Source of the DNA: an uncultured Bacteroides sp.
Lineage (GTDB): Bacteria > Bacteroidota > Bacteroidia > Bacteroidales > Bacteroidaceae
Length of the DNA stretch: 17,040 nt
Assembly (NCBI GenBank): GCA_934716785.1
Contig: CAKUYM010000060.1
Coordinates: 1 to 17,040 of the forward strand
Direction: 5' to 3'
A model generated the notes under the pieces. It did not search any database. It was not told the DNA's origin and worked only from the letters and a program-made list of their open reading frames with translations. The translations under genes and the position numbers were made by a program. Shown one piece after another: positions 8,048-15,005 of this stretch (position 1 is the stretch's first letter; each line of letters starts with the position of its first letter).

Positions 8048-9091
8048 TCACTGCATCTTCGCGTCGCCCGAATGACTTCCACCGTCGTTCCAGTTCTCGA
8101 TGGTGCTTCCGCTGACGGTCAGCCCCGTCTTCTTCACCGTAATAGTATAGGTATAGGAGTAACCGGCTTCAAGCGCAGGCTTGATCATATTCTTGTTGGA
8201 GTAGGTCTGCCCCTCCCCATCATCGGGAGACACCTCGAAATTCAGATTATCGGCAAGTGTCTGCGGAAGCAGAATCATGGTAAGGGTCATCACGCCCGTT
8301 GCGACATCATAGTCCGTCACACACTTGTCCGTGACTGTTTGTGTCGTAGGGGTGGGATATGTGGATTCGCGCAACATCCAGTCGTTCACTACGTTGCCCG
8401 TTGCCGTGGCTGTTCCGGTCAATATATCGAACGTCCCCTCGTGAATCAGTCCGCCCAACTTATAGTTGGCGAATCTCAACACACCGGGTTCAGTGAAACC
8501 ATCGGTATTCGATGCCTGCACTTTGAGGATAAGACGAGTCATCTTATGCTTGAAGGAACAGTCACTGCCGCCTGTGGCAGTGTTGTCCGTGAAGCTGATA
8601 ACAGGATTGCTTTTACTTCCCTTGGCACCTGTGGCATAGATGTAATCTATATCTTCCTGCTTCGTCACCGAATGTTGCTTGTCCGTGTTTACCGTAATTT
8701 TTCCATTGTCGCCCGGAAGATTGTACACATTGACGCTTGATGCATAAGGCGCATAGGCAGCAAAGGTAAACTCATCGGAAGCATCCTCGAAGAAGATACC
8801 GTCTCCCACCGTCATCGGGGTAAAGTCGGCGCTGATGCCGGTGCTCGTGGTCTCATAGCCCACGTTCTTGTATTTGTTGCCCATGGTTGTAGTCGTTCCG
8901 GAGGCATCCACCGCCATCACACCAATCCGGTCGGCGTTCCAAGTGTCGTCCACCGCACGTGTCTTAGGGCTGCTCACACCTGCCGTGATTCGTGCCGCCA
9001 CGAGACCGCTCTTCGGTTCCTCGTTCTCATTCTCGCACGCAACCAATATCGCTGTCGCCGCAAGAATAAAAAGTTTCGTATTCATCTTCAT
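8048..9091 (-). CDS. Fimbrillin-family lipoprotein, probable pilus stalk subunit
   Basis: 347 residues, the only single-domain fimbrillin in the operon. Signal peptide with lipobox ILVAC (Cys19); Met3 could also be the start. After a short linker comes the strand ARITAGVSSPKTR ending at Arg45, the expected maturation point by analogy with FimA-type pilins, then VDDTWNADRIGVM. HKMTRL (182-187) is the usual core segment, and the protein ends with IENWNDGG (331-338) plus nine residues, the normal fimbrillin C-terminus thought to supply the donor strand to the next subunit. Length, unblocked C-terminus and position between anchor and tips all suit the polymerising stalk. Exact subfamily (FimA or Mfa1-like) cannot be fixed from sight alone. 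Confidence 0.82.
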   Translation of the reverse strand: MKMNTKLFILAATAILVACENENEEPKSGLVAARITAGVSSPKTRAVDDTWNADRIGVMAVDASGTTTTMGNKYKNVGYETTSTGISADFTPMTVGDGIFFEDASDEFTFAAYAPYASSVNVYNLPGDNGKITVNTDKQHSVTKQEDIDYIYATGAKGSKSNPVISFTDNTATGGSDCSFKHKMTRLILKVQASNTDGFTEPGVLRFANYKLGGLIHEGTFDILTGTATATGNVVNDWMLRESTYPTPTTQTVTDKCVTDYDVATGVMTLTMILLPQTLADNLNFEVSPDDGEGQTYSNKNMIKPALEAGYSYTYTITVKKTGLTVSGSTIENWNDGGSHSGDAKMQ

Positions 9092-9136
9092 AACGCTGTT
9101 TTTTATTTAATGATTGATATTGCTTTTTTTGATTGT

Positions 9137-9994
9137 TCAGTTCGCATCCACGTCACCGCCATCCTTCTCGTTCCAGTCTGTGATAGTGGCATTCGTAACG
9201 CCCGCCTTTATCGGGAGCAGCAAATTGCCCGTGAGTGTCATCGGCTCCGTCCGGTCGTTGAACGCGGCGAGTTGCCCTGTGATGTCACTGTCTATCTGCT
9301 TCGTGTCACCGTTGCTGAAAAGAATGGACACCGTGAGTGTGCGGCTTGCCGAGGGAACGACTCCGAGCAGACGGAAAGAGGTGGTAAACTTACTTTCGTT
9401 TTGGACAAGGATATTTTGAGTTTTTGCCACCGCACTGCGCTCCTCCGTTACGATGTCGACCTCCGAAGCCACCCCGTCGAGCGTGGCAGTGGCCGATTGC
9501 ACGCGACTATAATCGCCCTCCGTCACCGAAAGTTCCACATTCAGCAACCTCACGAGCTGTTTTACCGGAACGGTCACTCTCAGCGTGTCGTCCGCCGTCA
9601 CGTCAATGGCTTGGTGCGCAGTAAAAAGATAACCCGGCATGGGTTCCCGGTATCCCGTTTTGCTCTCCGCTACCGTAGCCGTGTTACCGCTGACGCCGAT
9701 ATGTTCAGGGGTATTGTATGCCATCAGCTCGTAACGGCCTTGCGGCAACAAAGTCTTGAACATATTGATAATTTCACTCACGCTCTGCTCCTCTGTTCCC
9801 ACACGGAGCGTGTAGCTTTGCGGCATCACCGCCTCTGCGCTCTTGCCACTCCAGTCGGTGGTCACGATTACCACTCCCTTGTCGGGATGGGGCGTGTTAA
9901 ATAATTCATCCTTTACGCAGGAAGTAAACGATGACAGCACGAGAGCCGCTGTCAGAATCGCTGTATAATGTGTTTTCTTATTTCTCATTGCCAT
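9137..9994 (-). CDS. FimB/Mfa2-family pilus anchor lipoprotein
   Basis: 285 residues. Signal peptide ending in FTSC (Cys26), followed by VKDELFNTPHPDKGVVIVTTDWSG (27-50), the characteristic opening of FimB/Mfa2-type proteins. LLPQGRYELMAYN (82-94) and the C-terminal ITDWNEKDGG (271-280) also fit. In this family the lipidated subunit stays at the outer membrane and anchors the fibre, limiting its length. It is 12 bases downstream of the DUF3575 gene and 45 bases upstream of the stalk gene, so co-transcription is nearly certain. No arginine-processing site like that of the three other pilins stands out near the N-terminus, as expected for a subunit that keeps its lipid. The family call is good; the length-control role is from homologues. 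Confidence 0.85.
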   Translation of the reverse strand: MAMRNKKTHYTAILTAALVLSSFTSCVKDELFNTPHPDKGVVIVTTDWSGKSAEAVMPQSYTLRVGTEEQSVSEIINMFKTLLPQGRYELMAYNTPEHIGVSGNTATVAESKTGYREPMPGYLFTAHQAIDVTADDTLRVTVPVKQLVRLLNVELSVTEGDYSRVQSATATLDGVASEVDIVTEERSAVAKTQNILVQNESKFTTSFRLLGVVPSASRTLTVSILFSNGDTKQIDSDITGQLAAFNDRTEPMTLTGNLLLPIKAGVTNATITDWNEKDGGDVDAN

Positions 9995-10006
9995 ATTCCT
10001 CCGTGT

Positions 10007-11092
10007 TTAAAATAGGTTCCACACCAATAACACCCCGAGGTGATTCACGCCCCAGTAGTTCTTGTTCTCTTTACCCTTTTTCACTCGCACACCGTTGATG
10101 ACTTGGTATTTATCGAACTCCGCATGGGTGCACCCCGCTCCTATCGAGAAGTCGAGCGAGAAGTTACGACCGAGAGGCAACATACAACCTCCCGTCAGGC
10201 CGCCGCCCATGAGATCGCCTTGCTTGCCCGTGCCGGAGAGCTTATAATTGAAAGATCCCGCATGATACATCGCACCGATATACCCCCGCATCTCCGCACC
10301 GAGATGATAACGCACCTCAGGCGAGATCTCCCAAAAGGCGTAACGACGATTCTTATTATCCCAGCTCCAGGAAGTCCAAGTACCGTTCAGCAATATGCTC
10401 CATTCTTTGTTTATGCGCCATTCCACACCGAGATCGGGAGTGAGCGTGGCCCAACGCAGCAAGTTGGCACGCAAAGCGAAAGTATAAGGCGCGGACAGGG
10501 AGACTACCTCTTCGACCAGCACCCGGACTTGTTCTTCAGCCGGCACTTGTTTTCGTCCAGCCTGTTCGGCGGCAGAACATTCGGCTTCCGCCTTATCACG
10601 TGCCGCCCGCTCTTTGGCAAGGCGATCCGCTTCAGTTTCCGCCTTGCGCCGCGCCTCCGTATTCTTGTCAGGCACCGTTGTTTTTCCGGCAGGAATTGTC
10701 AGGCATACGGTCACAAAATCACCGTCGCCGGCATGGTTGCGTGTAATAAAACTTTCTTCTTTTATTCCGGTACGGACAATCAGTTCCGACTTGACGCGGT
10801 TGGAACGAATCTTCGCTGTGGCGAGATTCTCGGCTTCGTTGCCTAAGGATTTGCAGTAGCCGTCTACGCGAAGAGGCAACCGCCCATTCATAATATCCGG
10901 TTTGTTACTCTCAATGCACTCCAAAAGACGCACGAGTTCCCGGCCATTGCCGTTCCATGGCACATAGAACATGTCCTTCTGTGGCACGAAGCGGAACGTG
11001 TAGGTCGTGTCGTTTTTCTGCTGTGCAAAGACAGGAAAAGCAGCCGCCGTCAGCCACGAAAGCAAGATAAAAAATAGGATTCTTTTGCTCAT
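10007..11092 (-). CDS. DUF3575 outer-membrane protein with N-terminal OmpA-like domain
   Basis: First gene of the pilus operon. 361 residues. Signal peptide with cleavage probably after VFA (23). Residues about 30-135 resemble an OmpA-like periplasmic domain (LRVDGYCKSLGNEAENLATAK, then IRSNRVKSEL). A charged, Ala/Glu/Lys/Arg-rich segment, probably helical or coiled, covers about 145-195. The DUF3575 part (200-361) has alternating beta strands with aromatic ends and a terminal Phe, typical of an outer-membrane barrel. The order (periplasmic domain first, barrel last) is the reverse of classical OmpA, and the aspartate of the usual GHTD motif is replaced (GYCK). Genes of this type recur at the head of Bacteroidales fimbrial loci; the exact role in assembly is not known to me. 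Confidence 0.82.
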   Translation of the reverse strand: MSKRILFFILLSWLTAAAFPVFAQQKNDTTYTFRFVPQKDMFYVPWNGNGRELVRLLECIESNKPDIMNGRLPLRVDGYCKSLGNEAENLATAKIRSNRVKSELIVRTGIKEESFITRNHAGDGDFVTVCLTIPAGKTTVPDKNTEARRKAETEADRLAKERAARDKAEAECSAAEQAGRKQVPAEEQVRVLVEEVVSLSAPYTFALRANLLRWATLTPDLGVEWRINKEWSILLNGTWTSWSWDNKNRRYAFWEISPEVRYHLGAEMRGYIGAMYHAGSFNYKLSGTGKQGDLMGGGLTGGCMLPLGRNFSLDFSIGAGCTHAEFDKYQVINGVRVKKGKENKNYWGVNHLGVLLVWNLF

Positions 11093-11310
11093 TGTTTATA
11101 TGCTTTTTAGATTTCCAACCCGGATTTCTTCCGGACTTCTGCATACAAAATAAGCAAAGAAAATTCATTCCATCCTCAATTTTTAATTACAGGAACTATC
11201 TTAATTGTCAAATTAGCATATCTTTGTCGTTTAGAATATTTCATTTTGTCGTTCAAGCTATTTTTTGTCGTTTAAGCAATTTCCCCTATCAACGATAACT
11301 TGAATAATCA
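11093..11310 (-). promoter_or_regulatory. Upstream control region of the pilus operon
   Basis: 218-base gap between the AraC-family gene and the DUF3575 gene, with no coding sequence. It contains phased direct repeats (11204-11274, listed separately), a weak -7 candidate TTATTTTG on the minus strand (11146-11153), and a 5-bp hairpin CCGGA/TCCGG (11120-11134) that would fall in the leader. No consensus -33 is present, as is common for activator-dependent promoters. No long inverted repeats flank it, so a phase-variable invertible promoter is not supported. Confidence 0.5.
11204..11274. repeat. Phased direct repeats, candidate AraC-family operator
   Basis: Three near-identical copies of TTTGTCGTTYA: 11223-11233, 11245-11255 and 11264-11274. 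The last two agree further (TTTGTCGTTYAAGCWA). A weaker fourth copy (ATTGTCAAATTAG) begins at 11204. Start-to-start spacings are 19, 22 and 19 bases, close to two helical turns, so all copies face about the same side of the helix. AraC-family proteins typically bind direct repeats with such spacing. The array lies 110-180 bases upstream of the pilus operon start codon and just downstream of the araC-type gene. Confidence 0.65.
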
Positions 11311-12186
11311 TCATAAATTTTTACGATATTGCTGTGGTGACATTCCCATTTGCTTCTTAAAGAATGTACCGAAATAAGAGGCGTTGGGAAAACCGAAAGC
11401 ATTCGAAATCTCCTGAATGTCCAGTTGGGTATTTTTAAGCAACGAAATACTTTTGCGGATAATCGCCTTGAAGACCAGTTCCTGCACGGTATATCCGCAA
11501 ATGCTCTTTGACACAGCCGAAAGATACTTCGGAGACAGACAAAGTTTGTCGGCATAGAACTCCACCCCACGCTCCCGCATGTAATATTTCTCTATCAGTT
11601 GGAGCAGACGGACAAAGATCTCTTTCTTACGTCCTCCCGCCTCTTGCCCGTCACCGACAAGTTTGCGGTTGTAAGCCGAACAGATACGGTACGTCAGCGC
11701 AAGCAGAAGCAACTTCTGCTCATAAAGTTTAAACAGATTGTTATCGTCCGGCAAGGTACTGTCCAGCAGAGACATATATTTCACAATTTCCCCTTCTTCG
11801 CCTGTAGTCCACACGCAGCAGGGCTCTTCGGGGGTAATCCGCGAATACATATACATCATCACGACCGCATTCCCCATAATGTCACGGATAGGCTCTATCT
11901 GATAGATAAGAATCTGCACCTCCATATCCATCGACTCCTGCAATACCTGAAACTCGCCGTCTTCGGGAATAAACAAACTTTCGCCCGCTTTGGCGGTATG
12001 GGGCTTCTGATTCAGCAGGAACCGGAAACTGCCCCGGTGGCAGACAACCACTCCCAACCCTTTCATGTGAAAGAGTCTTTTCAATGAAGAGGGGAAGGTT
12101 GCAAATACACCCCTCGAACTACATATATTTTTCCCGCTCAACAAGTCGCGGTCAAACTGCCATAAACAGTCTTGCCGGGTATCCAT
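11311..12186 (-). CDS. AraC-family transcriptional regulator
   Basis: 291 residues. The C-terminal 95 residues (197-291) form the double helix-turn-helix DNA-binding domain: VEFYADKLCLSPKYLSAVSK for the first and IQEISNAFGFPNASYFGTFFKKQMGMSPQQYRK for the second, with the family signature in the right place. The N-terminal half looks like a cupin-type sensor (KAGESLFIPEDGEFQV), ligand unknown. It is read in the same direction as the pilus operon and ends 218 bases before it. The gap contains phased direct repeats of the kind such proteins bind, so it most likely activates the pilus genes. A weak TTATTTTG -7 candidate at 12214-12221 lies just upstream, within a small ATGAGT/ACTCAT inverted repeat (12207-12238). 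Confidence 0.92.
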   Translation of the reverse strand: MDTRQDCLWQFDRDLLSGKNICSSRGVFATFPSSLKRLFHMKGLGVVVCHRGSFRFLLNQKPHTAKAGESLFIPEDGEFQVLQESMDMEVQILIYQIEPIRDIMGNAVVMMYMYSRITPEEPCCVWTTGEEGEIVKYMSLLDSTLPDDNNLFKLYEQKLLLLALTYRICSAYNRKLVGDGQEAGGRKKEIFVRLLQLIEKYYMRERGVEFYADKLCLSPKYLSAVSKSICGYTVQELVFKAIIRKSISLLKNTQLDIQEISNAFGFPNASYFGTFFKKQMGMSPQQYRKNL

Positions 12187-12206
12187 GACACTAACAATAT
12201 ATTAAC

Positions 12207-12238
12207 ATGAGTTCAAAATAAAAATTAAAAATACTCAT
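12207..12238 (-). promoter_or_regulatory. Candidate promoter region of the AraC-family gene
   Basis: On the minus strand TTATTTTG (12214-12221) resembles a weak -7 element and is the same octamer found upstream of the pilus operon. It is enclosed by the 6-base inverted repeat ATGAGT (12207-12212) / ACTCAT (12233-12238). No -33 element at the right distance. AT-rich background makes this tentative. Confidence 0.25.
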
Positions 12239-12261
12239 TTAGGATGACTTTTGCAAAAAAA

Positions 12262-13464
12262 TCATGTATCAACAAAGGAAAAAGTGCCATTTTCTGTTAC
12301 ATCCTTATAATGTCGTTCTATAAATGTATCGGTAATCAATGTCAAAGCTCCATCACCAGTGATGTTGCAAGCTGTACCGAAGCTATCCTGTAAAGCAAAA
12401 ATTGCTATAAGCAGAGCCGTACCCGCATCATCGAATCCAAGTACGGAAATGACAATGCCCAATGATGCCAGTACAGTTCCTCCGGGAACTCCGGGTGCAC
12501 CTACAGCAAATACTCCTAAAAGGAATATGAATAAGACGAGAGCTGAAAGTTCCGGTAACCGACCGTAGAGCAATTGGGATACCACACACACAAAGAATAC
12601 CTCAGTCAGTACGGAACCGCAAAGATGTATGTTTGCGAACAGGGGAATAGAGAAATCCGAGGCTTTCTTGTCCAGTACAGGACTCTTACGTATACATTCC
12701 AAAGCTACCCCCAATGTAGCGGCAGAAGACATGGTCCCCAACGCCGTGAAATAGGCAGGCAGGTAGAATTTGAGTACTTGCCAACTGTTCTTCTTAGAAT
12801 AGAGAGCCGCTAATCCATAAAGTAACAACAGCCACACGTAGTGGCAAACTATAACAATCAATATCACTGGTAGGAATATTCCCAACCGAGATATATTTCC
12901 TTCATAGGATAGCACACAGAAATTGGCAGCCACATACAACGGAAGTAGAGGAATTAGAATTCGCCTTACCAACTGCAGCACAATCTCCCGAAACTGCAAA
13001 AGCAACTCCGTAATTTCCTTAGATTTTATCCAGAAACATCCCAGTCCGATAAAGATTGAAAACAGCAGGGCGGACATCACATTCAACACGGGAGGAATCT
13101 CTAAATTGAATAAAACGTCTGGCAGCTCTCTCAAAAATCCGGTGACAGGTTGTATGTCAAGCAAAGGAATCACCTGATATCCCAATAGCAAAGCAAAAAA
13201 TGCCGCACCTATGGACGATAGATATGCCAACGAAAAAGCAAAGATTATCAATCGTGAAACACTTCCTTTCAGTGATGCGATGGAAGGAGCCACAAAACCG
13301 ATGATGATCAAAGGAACGAGAAAAAAGACAATCTGCCCACTTACTTGTTTGACAACCAACACGCTTTTCATCCCGTTTTCCGGGATGAAAAGTCCTGTTA
13401 GGATGCCAACGATGACAGCCAATACTAAAATAACAATCGTATTTGAAAAGATTCTTTTTATCAT
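12262..13464 (-). CDS. DAACS-family sodium-coupled symporter, atypical substrate site
   Basis: 400-residue inner-membrane carrier of the dicarboxylate/amino acid:cation symporter family (GltP/GltPh fold), with the usual hydrophobic spans and two re-entrant loops. HP1 is ALGTMSSAATLG (241-252), HP2 is VGAPGVPGG (321-329), and TM8 carries DSFGTACNITGD (360-371). Aligned by eye with GltPh, D394, T398, N401 and D405 are kept (D360, T364, N367, D371). The R397 that holds the side-chain carboxylate is Gly363, D390 is Phe356, and the TM7 NMDGT motif is HLCGS (280-284), losing a sodium-ligand aspartate. So an acidic amino acid is unlikely as substrate; a neutral amino compound is more plausible. It lies 21 bases downstream of the amidohydrolase gene, in the same operon. 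Confidence 0.88.
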   Translation of the reverse strand: MIKRIFSNTIVILVLAVIVGILTGLFIPENGMKSVLVVKQVSGQIVFFLVPLIIIGFVAPSIASLKGSVSRLIIFAFSLAYLSSIGAAFFALLLGYQVIPLLDIQPVTGFLRELPDVLFNLEIPPVLNVMSALLFSIFIGLGCFWIKSKEITELLLQFREIVLQLVRRILIPLLPLYVAANFCVLSYEGNISRLGIFLPVILIVIVCHYVWLLLLYGLAALYSKKNSWQVLKFYLPAYFTALGTMSSAATLGVALECIRKSPVLDKKASDFSIPLFANIHLCGSVLTEVFFVCVVSQLLYGRLPELSALVLFIFLLGVFAVGAPGVPGGTVLASLGIVISVLGFDDAGTALLIAIFALQDSFGTACNITGDGALTLITDTFIERHYKDVTENGTFSFVDT

Positions 13465-13485
13465 ACCAACTACAATCTTAAGCTG

Positions 13486-14946
13486 TTATTTCTTTACTCG
13501 GTAATCCAATGCCGGCTTGCGGTCGCCCAACAATGGCTCATATCTAAAGTCCGCCCCACGCCGTTTCTCAAACTCGGCCTTGATCTCAGCCAATAGTTTC
13601 GGATTCTGAATCAATTCGATAGCACTAAGCGAGAATACCTTGCCGGCATTAATCAAGGCTTTTGTCCCAATGGTCGTTCCATCCGATGCCACATTCTGCC
13701 AACTGTGTCCCGCATTGCCCGGAATAAAACCGGCAGTTCCAAAGCTGGCAGTAGGCACATTCCAACTTACATCACCTACGTCGGATGAGCCTCCACCTGT
13801 CGAAGGTCTCTCTTCAGCTAAGGGAGCAACGGTAGCTGCTTGTTCCAGTTTTGAAATGTCCGTGTTCGTTGTCTTGGCAATTGCCTCAGCAAACTTGCGT
13901 TCACGTTCATCATAGATGACACCACCTACCTTCTCCAAACTTCGCTGTAGCACCTCTGACAACTTGCGGTTATGCAGCCGCTCGTAAAAGCCTGCCACGA
14001 TTTCCGGTTCCACGCGCGTCTGTGTACCGGCTGCCGCACCCTCTGCTGCAGCGTATATCCAATCCTTCAGTTGTTTCAGTATTTCGCGCTTCGGGCTACG
14101 GATATAATAGGATACCCGTGCATACTCGGGAACAACGTTGGGCGCAATGCCTCCTTCCGGAATAACATAATGGATACGCGATGATGTCGGTACATGTTCA
14201 CGGAGCAGATTGACCATATAGTTCAATGCTTCCACCCCGTCCAATGCCGATCGGCCGAGCCAAGGTGTGCCTGCCGCATGAGCCGCTTTCCCATAGAATC
14301 GAAAATCGACCATTTGGATAGCTGTTCCGCTGCCTACGCTCACGCCATTGCCTGTCGAAGGATGCCAGTCAAGCACAGCATCGACATCTTTGAACAAACC
14401 TTCGCGTACCAAGTAGACTTTGCCGCCACCGCCCTCTTCGGCCGGCGAGCCAAACACCTTGATGGTTCCCGCATGTTTTGTTTCAGCCAACCACTTGCTG
14501 ATGGCAACAGCTCCCGATACGGTTCCCACACCGAAGATGTTGTGTCCGCATCCATGCCCGTTTCCATTCTCTACCAACGGCTTGCGATAGGGTACCGTGT
14601 CTTGAGACAAGCCTGGAAGTGCATCAAACTCTGCCAGAATTCCTATCACAGGGCTTCCGCTACCATACGTAGCGACAAACGCTGTGGGCATTCCTGCGAC
14701 ACCAGCCTCCACTACGAAGCCGTTCGCTTTCAGATGCTCTTGCAACAGTTTGGAACTTTCCGTCTCAATGAATCCTAATTCGGGCATTTGCCATATTTTC
14801 TTTTGAAGGGTATCGTACGTTCCGAAGTTCCTGTCCAAATATTCTATAGCAATATTCTGCTTATCATTTTTGCTTTTTCTCTGTGAGAAAGCATTTTGTG
14901 TAAGTAATAGTCCGAGTAAAATCAATAAACTAATATTTTTTTTCAT
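13486..14946 (-). CDS. Exported M20D-family amidohydrolase (AbgB-like)
   Basis: 486 residues with a clear signal peptide (1-21, cleavage likely before QRKS), so it acts in the periplasm or outside. Zinc-dependent M20D amidohydrolases split amide bonds of N-acyl amino acids or aminobenzoyl-glutamate. Metal and catalytic motifs are present: GHGCGHN (130-136), PAEEGGGGK (168-176) with the catalytic Glu pair, DWHP (193-196), the lid-domain segment GKAAHAAGTPWLGRSALDG (219-237), and the last ligand His414 in NAGHSW. SSDVGDVSW (387-395) is typical of AbgB-like members. It stands 59 bases after the S9 peptidase stop and 21 bases before the symporter. The true substrate cannot be told; its neighbour's altered binding site argues against glutamate release as the sole job. 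Confidence 0.9.
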   Translation of the reverse strand: MKKNISLLILLGLLLTQNAFSQRKSKNDKQNIAIEYLDRNFGTYDTLQKKIWQMPELGFIETESSKLLQEHLKANGFVVEAGVAGMPTAFVATYGSGSPVIGILAEFDALPGLSQDTVPYRKPLVENGNGHGCGHNIFGVGTVSGAVAISKWLAETKHAGTIKVFGSPAEEGGGGKVYLVREGLFKDVDAVLDWHPSTGNGVSVGSGTAIQMVDFRFYGKAAHAAGTPWLGRSALDGVEALNYMVNLLREHVPTSSRIHYVIPEGGIAPNVVPEYARVSYYIRSPKREILKQLKDWIYAAAEGAAAGTQTRVEPEIVAGFYERLHNRKLSEVLQRSLEKVGGVIYDERERKFAEAIAKTTNTDISKLEQAATVAPLAEERPSTGGGSSDVGDVSWNVPTASFGTAGFIPGNAGHSWQNVASDGTTIGTKALINAGKVFSLSAIELIQNPKLLAEIKAEFEKRRGADFRYEPLLGDRKPALDYRVKK

Positions 14947-15005
14947 AATTATATCCCTTTCTTTTGATTAAGTAATAATTCTTTAAAATGAAACATTCCG
15001 ACAAT

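Noticed and set aside
7976-8740. 254-residue plus-strand frame opposite the stalk fimbrillin
   Set aside because: Antisense to a well-supported lipoprotein gene and spans the intergenic hairpin; protein is rich in Arg/His/Cys with no family resemblance.
9110-9904. 264-residue plus-strand frame opposite the FimB/Mfa2-like gene
   Set aside because: Long only because the region is G+C rich; the minus-strand protein has a lipobox and family motifs, this one has none.
10040-10846. 268-residue plus-strand frame opposite the DUF3575 gene
   Set aside because: Shadow of the minus-strand coding frame; no domain and no start context.
11204-11274. CRISPR-like repeat array
   Set aside because: Units are only 11-16 bases with 8-11 base gaps and spacing close to two helical turns; this fits a regulator site, not repeat-spacer units.
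11093-11310. Phase-variable invertible promoter for the pilus operon
   Set aside because: No pair of inverted repeats of useful length flanks the region and no recombinase gene is nearby; only short AT-rich 5-base matches were found.
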